This document shows positions 10,031 through 17,991 of a stretch of 64,000 bases of DNA, one piece after another (position 1 is the first letter of the stretch; the number at the start of each line of letters is the position of its first letter). A program made the position numbers and the translations under genes. Location: assembly GCA_036381255.1 (NCBI GenBank), contig DASVDG010000033.1, forward strand, positions 1 through 64,000. Reading direction: 5' to 3'. The notes under the pieces were generated by a model, which saw only the letters and a program-made list of their open reading frames with translations, was not told where the DNA came from and searched no databases. Origin of the DNA: CALBZE01 sp036381255 (GTDB taxonomy: Bacteria; Gemmatimonadota; Gemmatimonadetes; Longimicrobiales; RSA9).

Positions 10031-11380
10031 ATGCTCCTCCTGACCATCGTCCTCCTTCTCGCCATCGTCGTCTCGGCGGTATTCTCCGCGGCCGAGCTGG
10101 CCATCTTCTCCCTGGGCGATGCACGGATCCGGGCGCTCGCGGAAGAGGGGCGCAACGGCGCGGCGACGCTGGCCCGCCTGCGGGAACGCCCCGACCGGCT
10201 CGTCGTGCTGCTCCGGCTCGGCGACGCCGTCGGCGATGTGGCGGCGGCCGCGGCCGGCGTGGCGCTCGGTTTCCTCCTGGGCGGCATCTACGGTATCCTG
10301 ATCGCGGCCGGCCTGGCGACGATCGCGATCGTCCTCCTCGGCGAGCTGATCCCGATGGCCGTCGCGCTGGCGCAGGCGCCGCGCGTGGCGCTCGCCCTGG
10401 CCCCGACGCTTCACATCCTCTGCCGCGTGACCGCGCCGTTGCTCGTGCTGCTGGAGCGGCTCGGACGGCTGTACCCGAGCGCGGTCACGGGCGTCGGCCC
10501 GTCGGCGGAGGCCGAGATCCGAGACCTCGGCGTCCTGCGCGGCGGCGACGGCGTGATCGAGGAGCACGAGCGGCAGCTCATCGAGGGCGCGTTCCGACTG
10601 GACGAGATCACGGCCTGGGACATCATGACGCCGCGCGTCGACATCTTCTCGTGGAAGGACGCGCTGCGGTTGTCGGAGATCGCGCCGGAGCTGGGCACGG
10701 TGCCCTACTCGCGGATCCCGGTCTACGGCGAGAGCATCGACGACGTCACGGGGATCCTCTACCTGCGCGACGCCTACCAGGCACTGATCGCGGGGCAGCG
10801 GGACGTGCGGCTGCGCGCGCTGGCGCGGGAGCCGCTCGTGGTGCCGGGCTCCGTGCCGGTGTCGAAGCTGCTGCGCGATTTCCAGGCGCGGCGCATCCAC
10901 CTCGCGCTGGTGGCCGACGAGTACGGCGGGATCGACGGGCTGGTCACGCTGGAGGACGTGCTGGAGGAGCTGGTCGGCGAGATCGTGGACGAGATGGACG
11001 TCGCGGAGGAGCCGATCATCCGCATCTCGCGGGGCGAGATCATCGCCGCGGGCGATGCGGACCTGCGCGAGATCAACCACGCGTTCAACATCGCCCTGCC
11101 GCAGCTCGAGCACCGCTCGCTGAACGGCTACCTGCTCGAGGAGCTGGGGCACGTCCCCGACGCGGGCGAGACGGTCGTCGTGGACGGCGTTTCGATCGAG
11201 GTGCTGGAGGCGACGGAGACGCAGGTCGTCCGCGCGCGGCTGAAGCGGCTCGTGCCGCAGGCCGAAGCCGCGCTGCCGCAGCCGGACGGCGCGACGCGGC
11301 CGGAGTCGTCGGGCCGTTCGGCGGACGGCTCCGACACGCATCCGCGGGCGGGCTCGCCGGCCTCGCGGATCCGCGTCTGA
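10031..11380 (+). CDS. CNNM/CorC-type membrane CBS protein (HlyC family)
   Basis: A 449-residue protein with an N-terminal DUF21/CNNM membrane domain (about residues 1-140, with SAAELAIFSL and GELIPM), a CBS pair (about 185-310, beginning DIMTPRVDIF, ending VADEYGGIDGLVTLEDVLEELVGEI) and a C-terminal CorC/HlyC transporter-associated domain (about 325-410). Homologues are linked to magnesium or cobalt export. The start at 10031 is set by GGAGGGGCC directly upstream, in preference to an ATG five codons earlier. The tail of about 40 residues is low-complexity. A strong hairpin follows the stop. Confidence 0.92.
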   Translation: MLLLTIVLLLAIVVSAVFSAAELAIFSLGDARIRALAEEGRNGAATLARLRERPDRLVVLLRLGDAVGDVAAAAAGVALGFLLGGIYGILIAAGLATIAIVLLGELIPMAVALAQAPRVALALAPTLHILCRVTAPLLVLLERLGRLYPSAVTGVGPSAEAEIRDLGVLRGGDGVIEEHERQLIEGAFRLDEITAWDIMTPRVDIFSWKDALRLSEIAPELGTVPYSRIPVYGESIDDVTGILYLRDAYQALIAGQRDVRLRALAREPLVVPGSVPVSKLLRDFQARRIHLALVADEYGGIDGLVTLEDVLEELVGEIVDEMDVAEEPIIRISRGEIIAAGDADLREINHAFNIALPQLEHRSLNGYLLEELGHVPDAGETVVVDGVSIEVLEATETQVVRARLKRLVPQAEAALPQPDGATRPESSGRSADGSDTHPRAGSPASRIRV

Positions 11381-11390
11381 GCCTGCGTAC

Positions 11391-11428
11391 GACGGGGCCC
11401 CGGCCGCTTGCGCGGCCGGGGCCCCGTC
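11391..11428 (+). terminator. Perfect 17-bp hairpin after the CNNM gene
   Basis: A perfect 17-bp stem (11391-11407 with 11412-11428) with a 4-nt loop starts 10 bp after the stop. There is no U-tract. It precedes the threonine dehydratase start by 14 bp. Confidence 0.75.
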
Positions 11429-11442
11429 CCCATCCTCCCCGC

Positions 11443-12390
11443 ATGCAGCCCACGCTCGCCGACATCTATCGCGCGCGGCGTCGCATCGCGACCGGCGCGT
11501 ACCGCACGCCGCTGGAGCGCTCCGACTGGCTCTCCGAGGTCGCCGGCTGCGACGTCCACCTCAAACTGGAGTGCTGGCAGCGGACGCGGTCGTTCAAGAT
11601 CCGCGGCGCGCTGAGCGCGATCGGCGCGATCCCGGCCGAGGAGCGCGCCCGGGGGCTGGTGGCGGCGTCGGCGGGGAACCACGGGCAGGGCGTGGCGCTT
11701 GCGGCGCGGGAGGTCGGCGCCGCGGCCGTCGTCTTCGTGCCGGCCTCCGCGCCGGCGACGAAGAAGGCGCGGATCCGGGCGTTCGGCGCCGAGCTGCGCG
11801 AGGTCGACGGGACGTACGACGACGCGGAGGCCGCGGCCGCGTCGCACGCGCGGGAAACCGGCGCGGTGTTCGTCCACCCGTTCGCGGACCCGTGGGTCGT
11901 GGCCGGCCAGGGGACGATCGGGCTCGAGATCCTGGAGGACCTGCCGGACGTGCGCGAGGTGGTGGTCCCGGTGGGCGGCGGCGGGCTCATCGCCGGGATC
12001 GGGATCGCGCTGCGGGCGGCCGCCGGCGCGGCGGTGCGCGTGGTCGGCGTGCAGAGCGAGGCGACGCGCGCCATGCACGATGCGTTCGCGGCGGGCGCGC
12101 CGATCCAGACCGAGGCGCACCCGACGCTCGCCGATGGCCTGTCCGGCGCGGTCGAGCCCGAGAGCTACGAGCGGGCGCGGGCGGTCACGGATGAGATCCT
12201 GCTGGTGAGCGAGGACGCGATCGCGGAAGCGATCCGTGAGCTGTACCGTCGGGACGGGATCGTGGCCGAGGGCTCCGCCGCCACGGCCGTCGCGCTGCTT
12301 ACCGCGACGGGCTGGCGGCCCACGGGTCCGACGGTGCTGGTGATCACCGGCGGCAACATCGACGCCGGCCGACTGGCCGGCATTCTGTGA
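11443..12390 (+). CDS. Threonine/serine dehydratase, catabolic-type (PLP fold type II)
   Basis: A 315-residue PLP enzyme that deaminates threonine (and probably serine) to the 2-oxo acid. The PLP lysine is in RSFKIRGAL, the substrate loop in SAGNHGQG, and the phosphate-binding glycine loop is VGGGGLIAG. It lacks the C-terminal ACT-like regulatory domain of biosynthetic IlvA, so it is of the short TdcB/racemase-like class; a serine racemase activity cannot be excluded. The start is close behind the upstream hairpin. Its stop overlaps the next gene's alternative GTG start, which suggests coupling. Confidence 0.88.
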   Translation: MQPTLADIYRARRRIATGAYRTPLERSDWLSEVAGCDVHLKLECWQRTRSFKIRGALSAIGAIPAEERARGLVAASAGNHGQGVALAAREVGAAAVVFVPASAPATKKARIRAFGAELREVDGTYDDAEAAAASHARETGAVFVHPFADPWVVAGQGTIGLEILEDLPDVREVVVPVGGGGLIAGIGIALRAAAGAAVRVVGVQSEATRAMHDAFAAGAPIQTEAHPTLADGLSGAVEPESYERARAVTDEILLVSEDAIAEAIRELYRRDGIVAEGSAATAVALLTATGWRPTGPTVLVITGGNIDAGRLAGIL

Positions 12391-12398
12391 AGCGACGA

Positions 12399-12932
12399 AT
12401 GGCGACGATCATACCGTTCAACGGGATCCGGCCGAGAATCCACCCCACGGCGTTCATCGCGCCGACTGCGGTGGTCATCGGCAACGTCGAGATCGGTCCC
12501 GAGGCGAGCGTCTGGTTCGGCGCGGTGCTGCGCGGCGACAACCCGCGGCTGGCGATCCGGATCGGCGCGCGCACGAGCATCCAGGACAACTGCGTGCTGC
12601 ACGTCAGCGAGCGAGGCGAGACCGTTGTGGGCGCGGACGCCACGATCGGGCACGGCGCGATCTTCGAGAGCTGCACCATCGGCGACGGCGCACTGGTCGG
12701 GATGAACGCCGTCATCCTGCACGAGGCGGAGATCGGCGAGGCGGCGATCGTCGCGGCGGGCTCGGTCGTGCCGGAGCGCATGGTGGTGCCGCCGCGCACG
12801 CTGGTGGCGGGCGTGCCCGCGCGGGTGCGCAAGGAGCTGACGGCCGAGGCGATCCGTCGCGTCGCCGAAGGCGCGCGGCACTACGTCCACCTCGCCCACG
12901 ACTACCGGCGCCAGGGGATGGGCGAGCCATGA
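12399..12932 (+). CDS. Gamma-class carbonic anhydrase-like hexapeptide protein
   Basis: A 177-residue left-handed beta-helix protein with hexapeptide repeats throughout (for example VVIGNVEIGPEASVWFGAV) and a C-terminal helix, as in the YrdA/CaiE/gamma-carbonic-anhydrase family. Of the three usual metal histidines, those in NCVLHVS and IGHGA are present, but the third position, normally H in GH-x4-H, is Glu here (GHGAIFE). Catalytic activity is therefore uncertain. A GTG at 12387 overlapping the previous stop is an alternative start. The stop overlaps thiO by ATGA. Confidence 0.85.
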   Translation: MATIIPFNGIRPRIHPTAFIAPTAVVIGNVEIGPEASVWFGAVLRGDNPRLAIRIGARTSIQDNCVLHVSERGETVVGADATIGHGAIFESCTIGDGALVGMNAVILHEAEIGEAAIVAAGSVVPERMVVPPRTLVAGVPARVRKELTAEAIRRVAEGARHYVHLAHDYRRQGMGEP

Positions 12933-14071
12933 AGGGCCGGACGACGGATGTCGCGATCGTCGGCGGCGGCGTGATCGGCTGCGCGCTGGCGTGGGAGCTG
13001 GCGCGCCGCGGCGTCGACGTGACGGTCGTCGAGAGGGGCGTGCCGGGGCACGGCGCGAGCCGGGCGGCCGGCGGCATGCTCGCCCCCGTCGCGGAGGCGG
13101 ACGAGCCGGGCCCGTTCCTCCGGCTGGCGACCGCCAGCCTCGGCCGGTGGCCGGCGTTCGTCGAAGCGGTGCGCGAAGCGTCGGGCGTTCCGGTCGAGTA
13201 TCGGGCCGCGGGGAAGCTGTGCGTCGCGCTGGACGACGACGGGGCCGCCGCGCTCGAGGCGGCGTACCGCTGGCAGCGCGCGGCGGGCCACACCGTCGAC
13301 TGGCTGAACGCGGCCGACGCGCGCGCGCTGGAGCCGGCGCTCTCCGAGGCCGTGCAGGCCGCCACGCTCGTGGCGGCGGACCACTGGGTGGACAACCGGC
13401 GGCTGGGGCGGGCGCTGTGGGTGGCCGCGGCCCGCGCGGGCGCCCGCGTCCGGACCGGCGCCGCGGCGGTCGCGCTGCTGCGCGGCCCAGGCCCGGCCGG
13501 GTCGACCGGCGTGATCGGCGTCGCGCTCGACGACGGCGGCCGGGTCGACGCAGGCGCGGTCGTCGTCGCCGCCGGCTGCTGGAGCGGCTTGCTGGCCGGC
13601 CTGCCGCGCCCGCTCCCCGTGATCCCCGTGCGCGGGCAGATGGCCGCGGTCCGAACGGTGCCGCCCGCGCTCGGCCGCACCGTCATGGCGGGGCACACCT
13701 ACCTGATCCCGCGCGGCGACGGCCGGATCATCATCGGCGCGACGTCCGAGCGCGTGGGGTTCCGCGCGCACACCACGCCGGCCGGGATCGCCTCGCTGCT
13801 CACCGCCGCGCTGCGGGTGGTGCCGTCGCTCGCGGACGCGCCGCTCACGGAGACGTGGGCAGGGCTGCGGCCGGGCACGCCGGACGGCGGCCCGATCCTC
13901 GGGCCCGACCCCGAAATCCCGGGGCTCTTCTACGCGACCGGCCACTTCCGGAACGGGATCCTGCTCACGCCGATCACGGCGGCGCTGCTCGCGGACGCGG
14001 TGACCGGCGAGCCGACCTCGCTGCCGCTCGACGCGTTCGCGCCCGACCGATTCGCGGAGGTGACGGCGTGA
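12929..14071 (+). CDS. thiO: Glycine oxidase ThiO, FAD-dependent
   Basis: A 380-residue FAD-dependent amine oxidase of the DAO family. The dinucleotide-binding motif is VAIVGGGVIGCALAWELARRG at the N-terminus; GASRAAGGMLAP and the C-terminal GHFRNGILLTP are ThiO-like signatures. In aerobes ThiO makes the glycine imine needed for the thiazole half of thiamine. A thiamine kinase gene (thiD) lies about 3 kb away, which fits, but thiG/thiS are not in the window. The start overlaps the upstream gene by four bases. Confidence 0.88.
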   Translation: MKGRTTDVAIVGGGVIGCALAWELARRGVDVTVVERGVPGHGASRAAGGMLAPVAEADEPGPFLRLATASLGRWPAFVEAVREASGVPVEYRAAGKLCVALDDDGAAALEAAYRWQRAAGHTVDWLNAADARALEPALSEAVQAATLVAADHWVDNRRLGRALWVAAARAGARVRTGAAAVALLRGPGPAGSTGVIGVALDDGGRVDAGAVVVAAGCWSGLLAGLPRPLPVIPVRGQMAAVRTVPPALGRTVMAGHTYLIPRGDGRIIIGATSERVGFRAHTTPAGIASLLTAALRVVPSLADAPLTETWAGLRPGTPDGGPILGPDPEIPGLFYATGHFRNGILLTPITAALLADAVTGEPTSLPLDAFAPDRFAEVTA

Positions 14072-14304
14072 GCCGGCGGCCGAGCACGCCGGACGGGGCG
14101 GAAGCCCCGGCCGCGCGATCGGCCGATCCTCCGCCGTCGCGGTCCGTGCCGCCGGCGTCGGAACCCGCGCCGGAGCCCGCGACGGCTGCGGGCCGGGGTC
14201 GGGCCGCGCCCGTCTGCGAGATCTGCGGCACGGTCATGTACGACCGGCACTGCAAGATCGCCTGCCCGAACTGCGGCTACCTGCGCGACTGCAGCGACCC
14301 CTGA
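14068..14304 (+). CDS. Small zinc-ribbon protein
   Basis: A 78-residue protein starting at GTG, overlapping the thiO stop (GTGA). The first 45 residues are Pro/Ala/Ser-rich and disordered in appearance. The C-terminus carries CEIC, then HCKIACPNCGYLRDC, a compact Cys-rich zinc ribbon. I do not recognise a specific family function. Translation coupling to thiO suggests co-expression, but a role in thiamine metabolism is only guilt by association. Confidence 0.7.
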   Translation: MSRRPSTPDGAEAPAARSADPPPSRSVPPASEPAPEPATAAGRGRAAPVCEICGTVMYDRHCKIACPNCGYLRDCSDP

Positions 14305-14395
14305 TCCGGGCCGCCCTCGTTCTGCTTCGCGTCTCCGGTCGTCCGCGGCGGGCGTCGGTGCGACTCGTCCGCCGGCCCGCGCCGGCCGCACCGGT

Positions 14396-15184
14396 TCAGG
14401 CCGCGCCGAGTGCGAACGCGAGGTACCAGTCGATGAGGCGGTCGCCCCACCCGTGGGCGATCGCCGCGCCCATGGCGAGGAACGTGCCGAGCGGGAGGTA
14501 GGAGCCCATGAGCGCCGACCCGCCGCGCATCCACAGGATCGGCACGCCGATGAGCAGGCCGAGGAACGAGCCGAGCAGAATCGTGATGAGCGCCCCGTCG
14601 AGGCCGACGAACGCGCCGACCATGGCCATCATGTGCACGTCGCCGAGGCCGAGTGCGGGCTTGCGGAACAGCTTCTCGCCGCCCCAGGACACGCCCCACA
14701 TCAGGACGTAGGCGACGGCGGCGCCGACGAGGGCGTCGAGGATGTCGAACCCGCCCGGCACGCCGGCGAGCGCGAGGCCGAGCGCCGCGCCGCCCAGCGA
14801 GAACTGGTCGGGGATCACCATCTCCTTCGCGTCGGTCATGGCGATCCCGAGCAGCAGCGTCAGAAACGTCGCGGAACGGAGCGCCTCGATGCTGGCGCCG
14901 AAGCGGACCGCCGCGGCGAGCCAGAGGAGCGCGGTCGTCAGTTCGATGAGCGGGTATTGCGGCGAGATCGCGGCGCGGCACGATCGGCAGCGGCCGCGGA
15001 GGAGGACCCAGCTCGCGACGGGGATGTTGTCGTACCACGCGATCGCGTTCCCGCACGACGGACAGCGCGATCGCGGCGAGACGACGGACTCGCCCGCCGG
15101 CCACCGGTTGATGCACACGTTCAGGAACGAGCCGATGGCGGCGCCTACGAGCGCCGCGTACGTCCAGGTGATGGAGTCCGGCAT
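14396..15184 (-). CDS. pilD: Type IV prepilin peptidase / leader methyltransferase
   Basis: A 262-residue polytopic membrane aspartic peptidase that cleaves and N-methylates type IV prepilin-like proteins. The N-terminal domain has the DiS_P_DiS tetracysteine (CPSCGN and CRSCRA), and the two catalytic aspartates lie in AMTDAKEMVIPD and LGLGDVHMMAMVGAF. The N-terminal AIGSFLNVCINRWP is typical. It follows the methyltransferase gene by 6 bp on the same strand. No pilin or pilus assembly genes lie in the window. Confidence 0.93.
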   Translation of the reverse strand: MPDSITWTYAALVGAAIGSFLNVCINRWPAGESVVSPRSRCPSCGNAIAWYDNIPVASWVLLRGRCRSCRAAISPQYPLIELTTALLWLAAAVRFGASIEALRSATFLTLLLGIAMTDAKEMVIPDQFSLGGAALGLALAGVPGGFDILDALVGAAVAYVLMWGVSWGGEKLFRKPALGLGDVHMMAMVGAFVGLDGALITILLGSFLGLLIGVPILWMRGGSALMGSYLPLGTFLAMGAAIAHGWGDRLIDWYLAFALGAA

Positions 15185-15190
15185 TCGGGC

Positions 15191-15979
15191 TCAGCGTCTC
15201 CGGGTCAGAAGGTAGAGCAGGATCCCCGCGGCGACGGCCACGTTCAGCGACTCGGCGTGCCCGGCGATCGGGATGGCGACCAGCGCATCGGCCGCGCCGC
15301 GCACCGCCGCGCTCAGCCCCGCGCCCTCGTTCCCCACCACCAGGGCGGCGCGGCTCTCGATGCGCACGGCGCCGATGTCCGTCCCTCCGGCCTCGGCGCC
15401 GTAAATGCCGAAGCCGTGGCCCCGCAGCCACGCGAGGAGCCGGTCGATGGACGGCTGGACGACCGGGATGCGGAACGACGCGCCCGCGGCGGACCGGACC
15501 GCCTTCGGATTCCAGGGGTCGACGGTACCCGGCAGCGCGGCGACGAGGTCCACGCCGAAGGCGTCGGCCGTGCGGACCAGTGTCCCGAAGTTCCCCGGGT
15601 CCTGGACGCCGTCGAGCACCAGCACGGTCGCCGTGGCGCCGGGCTGCACCGCGTCCAGCGACCAGCGCGGGATCTCCGCGACCGCGAGCACGCCCTGGGG
15701 CGACTCGGTCCCGGCAAGCGCCGCGATCTCGCCGTCGGCGACGCGCCGGACGGTCGTCCGCTCGCCGAGCGCGCGGACCAGTGCGCGGCCCCGGTCCCCC
15801 TCCTCGGCCGACGGCGAGACGACCGCGAGCCGCAGCGGGATCCCGGACGCGACGAGGTCCTCGACGCCGCGGACCCCTTCGGCGAGGAAGAGCCCCTCCG
15901 CGTCGCGCACCTTCCGACGATGCAGCCCCCGGATCAGCTTCGATTCCGCGCGGCTCGGCGCATCACGATGCTGGAACAC
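15191..15979 (-). CDS. SpoU/TrmH-family RNA 2'-O-methyltransferase
   Basis: A 262-residue SPOUT methyltransferase. The N-terminal SpoU substrate-binding region (IRGLHRRKVRDAEGLFLAEGVRGVEDL) is followed by the knotted catalytic domain with VLDGVQDPGNFGTLVRTADAFG, VVGNEGAGLS and IPIAGHAESLNVAVAAGILLY, the three SPOUT motifs. The target could be rRNA (RlmB-like) or tRNA; the sequence alone does not decide. It is divergent from the M48 protease gene, with only 56 bp between the starts. Confidence 0.9.
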   Translation of the reverse strand: MFQHRDAPSRAESKLIRGLHRRKVRDAEGLFLAEGVRGVEDLVASGIPLRLAVVSPSAEEGDRGRALVRALGERTTVRRVADGEIAALAGTESPQGVLAVAEIPRWSLDAVQPGATATVLVLDGVQDPGNFGTLVRTADAFGVDLVAALPGTVDPWNPKAVRSAAGASFRIPVVQPSIDRLLAWLRGHGFGIYGAEAGGTDIGAVRIESRAALVVGNEGAGLSAAVRGAADALVAIPIAGHAESLNVAVAAGILLYLLTRRR

Positions 15980-16035
15980 CTCTTGCGACCCCGCCTCTTC
16001 CAGTCAGGAATCCATCGACAGGAGACCGTTGCCTT

Positions 16036-16854
16036 ATGCTCGCCCTGTTCCATCGCCTGCGCGGCCTCGTCATCCCCGGGCTCGTCGTCGGCGCCACCGC
16101 CCTCTCCGCCGGCTGCGGCATCTCCCGGCAGGAGGAGGTCGAGCTCGGCCGGCAGTACGCCGCCGAGATCAACCGCGAGCTGCCGATCGTCGACGATCCG
16201 GCCTCGAACCGGTACATCAACCTGCTCGGCGACAGGATCGCGCGCCAGGGCGGCCGGGGCCTGGACTACACGTTCTACATCGTCAACACCGACGCAGTCA
16301 ACGCGTTCGCGGTGCCGGGCGGCTACATCTACGTGAACCGCGGGCTGATCGCGGAGACAGACAACCTGTCCGAGCTCGCCGGCGTGATCGCCCACGAGGT
16401 CGGCCACGTCGAGGAGCGGCACAGCGTCGAGCAGATCGAGCGGATGCAGCGCGCGAACCTGGGCCTGAACGTGGCGTACATCCTCCTCGGCCGCGCGCCG
16501 GGCACGCTCGAGCGGGTCGGGATCCAGGTCGCGGGCGCCGCGATCTTCGCCGGCTTCAGCCGTGCCGCGGAGAACGAGGCCGACGCCGTCGCCGTCCCGC
16601 TCCTCGTGGGCGCGGGGATCAATCCGAACGGTCTCGTCACCTTCTTCCAGAAGCTCCTCCGCGAGCGGCAGCGCCGGCCGAGCACCATCGAGCAGTGGTT
16701 CTCGACCCACCCATTGACCGAGGACCGCATCCAGAACACGCGCGCGATCATCGCGCGGATCCCGGCGAGCCAGATGCGCAACCTGATCGTCAACACCGAG
16801 CAGTACGAAGCGTTCAAGGCCCGGCTGCGCCAGTACCGTCCGCCGCCGCAGTGA
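16036..16854 (+). CDS. M48-family metalloprotease lipoprotein
   Basis: A 272-residue periplasmic, lipid-anchored zinc protease, similar to LoiP/YcaL. The signal peptide ends in the lipobox LSAGC. The zinc motif is AHEVGHVEERH (HExxH), with a downstream NEADAVAV segment supplying the third ligand, and HPLTEDRIQ is the usual C-terminal signature. It probably takes part in quality control of outer-membrane proteins, as family members do. The start at 16036 is preceded by AGGAGA. Confidence 0.92.
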   Translation: MLALFHRLRGLVIPGLVVGATALSAGCGISRQEEVELGRQYAAEINRELPIVDDPASNRYINLLGDRIARQGGRGLDYTFYIVNTDAVNAFAVPGGYIYVNRGLIAETDNLSELAGVIAHEVGHVEERHSVEQIERMQRANLGLNVAYILLGRAPGTLERVGIQVAGAAIFAGFSRAAENEADAVAVPLLVGAGINPNGLVTFFQKLLRERQRRPSTIEQWFSTHPLTEDRIQNTRAIIARIPASQMRNLIVNTEQYEAFKARLRQYRPPPQ

Positions 16855-17163
16855 CGCCCGGGCCGCGCCTGCGCGGCTGCCCCGACCCGCTCGACCGCGA
16901 CCCGGTCACCGGCCCCGGGCGCACGGACGCCCGGGGCCATCGCACGCCAGGGCGCCGCCGCCGCTCGCACCCGCGCCCGGCCGGCACCGCCGGGGCGCGC
17001 CGCGGCCAGGTCCTTCGAGCCCGTGTCCCGGTCCTGTGCGTCCCGGCACCCCCGGGGCGCGCCGCGGTCCGACCTTCCCATCGACCCGCAACGCGTCCGC
17101 CCCTCGCCACGCCCCGCGCCCCGTGGTACCTTTCGCGCGGACCGAACGGCCACGGAGGAGATG
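16855..17163 (+). terminator. Spacer after the M48 gene with a perfect hairpin
   Basis: This 309-bp spacer has no supported gene. At 16911-16921 with 16928-16938 it holds a perfect 11-bp stem with a 6-nt loop and no U-tract, a probable terminator of the M48 gene. A short hairpin (GCCGCG/CGCGGC) also lies near 16863-16876. Confidence 0.6.
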
Positions 17164-17970
17164 ATGCTTCCCATCGCCCTGACCATCGCCGGCAGCGACA
17201 GCGGCGGCGGCGCCGGGATCCAGGCGGACCTCAAGACCTTCCACGCATTCGGCGTCTTCGGCACGACGGCGATCACCGCGATCACGGCGCAGAACACGCG
17301 CGGCGTCTCGGCGGTGCACGCCGTGCCCGCGGACGTCGTGCGGGCGCAGATCCGCGCGGTCGCGGCCGATCTGCGCCCGGCCGCGATCAAGACCGGCATG
17401 CTCGCGACCGCACCGCTCGTCGAGGCGGTCGCCGCCGCGATCGCGGACGAAGGACTCGAGAACTACGTGCTGGACCCGGTCATGGTGGCCACCAGCGGCG
17501 CGCGTCTGCTCGACGCCGATGCCGAGGGCGCGGTCGCCGAGCGGCTCGTCCCGCTGGCCACGGTCGTCACGCCGAACCTCGATGAAGCGGCGATCCTGGT
17601 CGGGCACGCCATCGAGGGGGAGGCCGACATGCGCCGGGCGGCCGAGACGCTGGTCGCGCGCGGCGCGCGCGCCGCACTCATCAAGGGCGGGCACCTGGAT
17701 GCGGGCGCGGTCGCGGACGTGCTCCACGACGGCGTCGAACTCCACGTCTGGCGGCGACCCCGGATCGCGACGACCAGCACGCACGGCACCGGGTGCACGC
17801 TCTCCGCGGCGATCGCCGCGGGCCTCGCCCTCGGCCGCCCGCTCGTCGAGGCCGTCGCCGACGCCCTCGACTTCGTGCACCGCGCGATCCTCGAGGCGCC
17901 GGGGCTCGGCGCCGGCTACGGCCCGCTCAACCACTTCGTGGCCGCCGCGCCGGCCACCGCGAAATCGTGA
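17164..17970 (+). CDS. thiD: Hydroxymethylpyrimidine/phosphomethylpyrimidine kinase
   Basis: A 268-residue ribokinase-like enzyme that phosphorylates HMP and HMP-P for thiamine synthesis. ALTIAGSDSGGGAGIQADLKTF is the diagnostic N-terminus, with DPVMVATSG, TPNLDEA and the catalytic THGTGCTLSAAIAAGLA loop following. Two adjacent ATGs exist; the second, at 17164, gives better spacing from GGAGGAG. Together with thiO this points to thiamine synthesis, though the two genes are not contiguous. It converges on the oligopeptide-binding gene with 21 bp between. Confidence 0.94.
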   Translation: MLPIALTIAGSDSGGGAGIQADLKTFHAFGVFGTTAITAITAQNTRGVSAVHAVPADVVRAQIRAVAADLRPAAIKTGMLATAPLVEAVAAAIADEGLENYVLDPVMVATSGARLLDADAEGAVAERLVPLATVVTPNLDEAAILVGHAIEGEADMRRAAETLVARGARAALIKGGHLDAGAVADVLHDGVELHVWRRPRIATTSTHGTGCTLSAAIAAGLALGRPLVEAVADALDFVHRAILEAPGLGAGYGPLNHFVAAAPATAKS

Positions 17971-17991
17971 CGCGGGGGTACCGCCGGGTCG

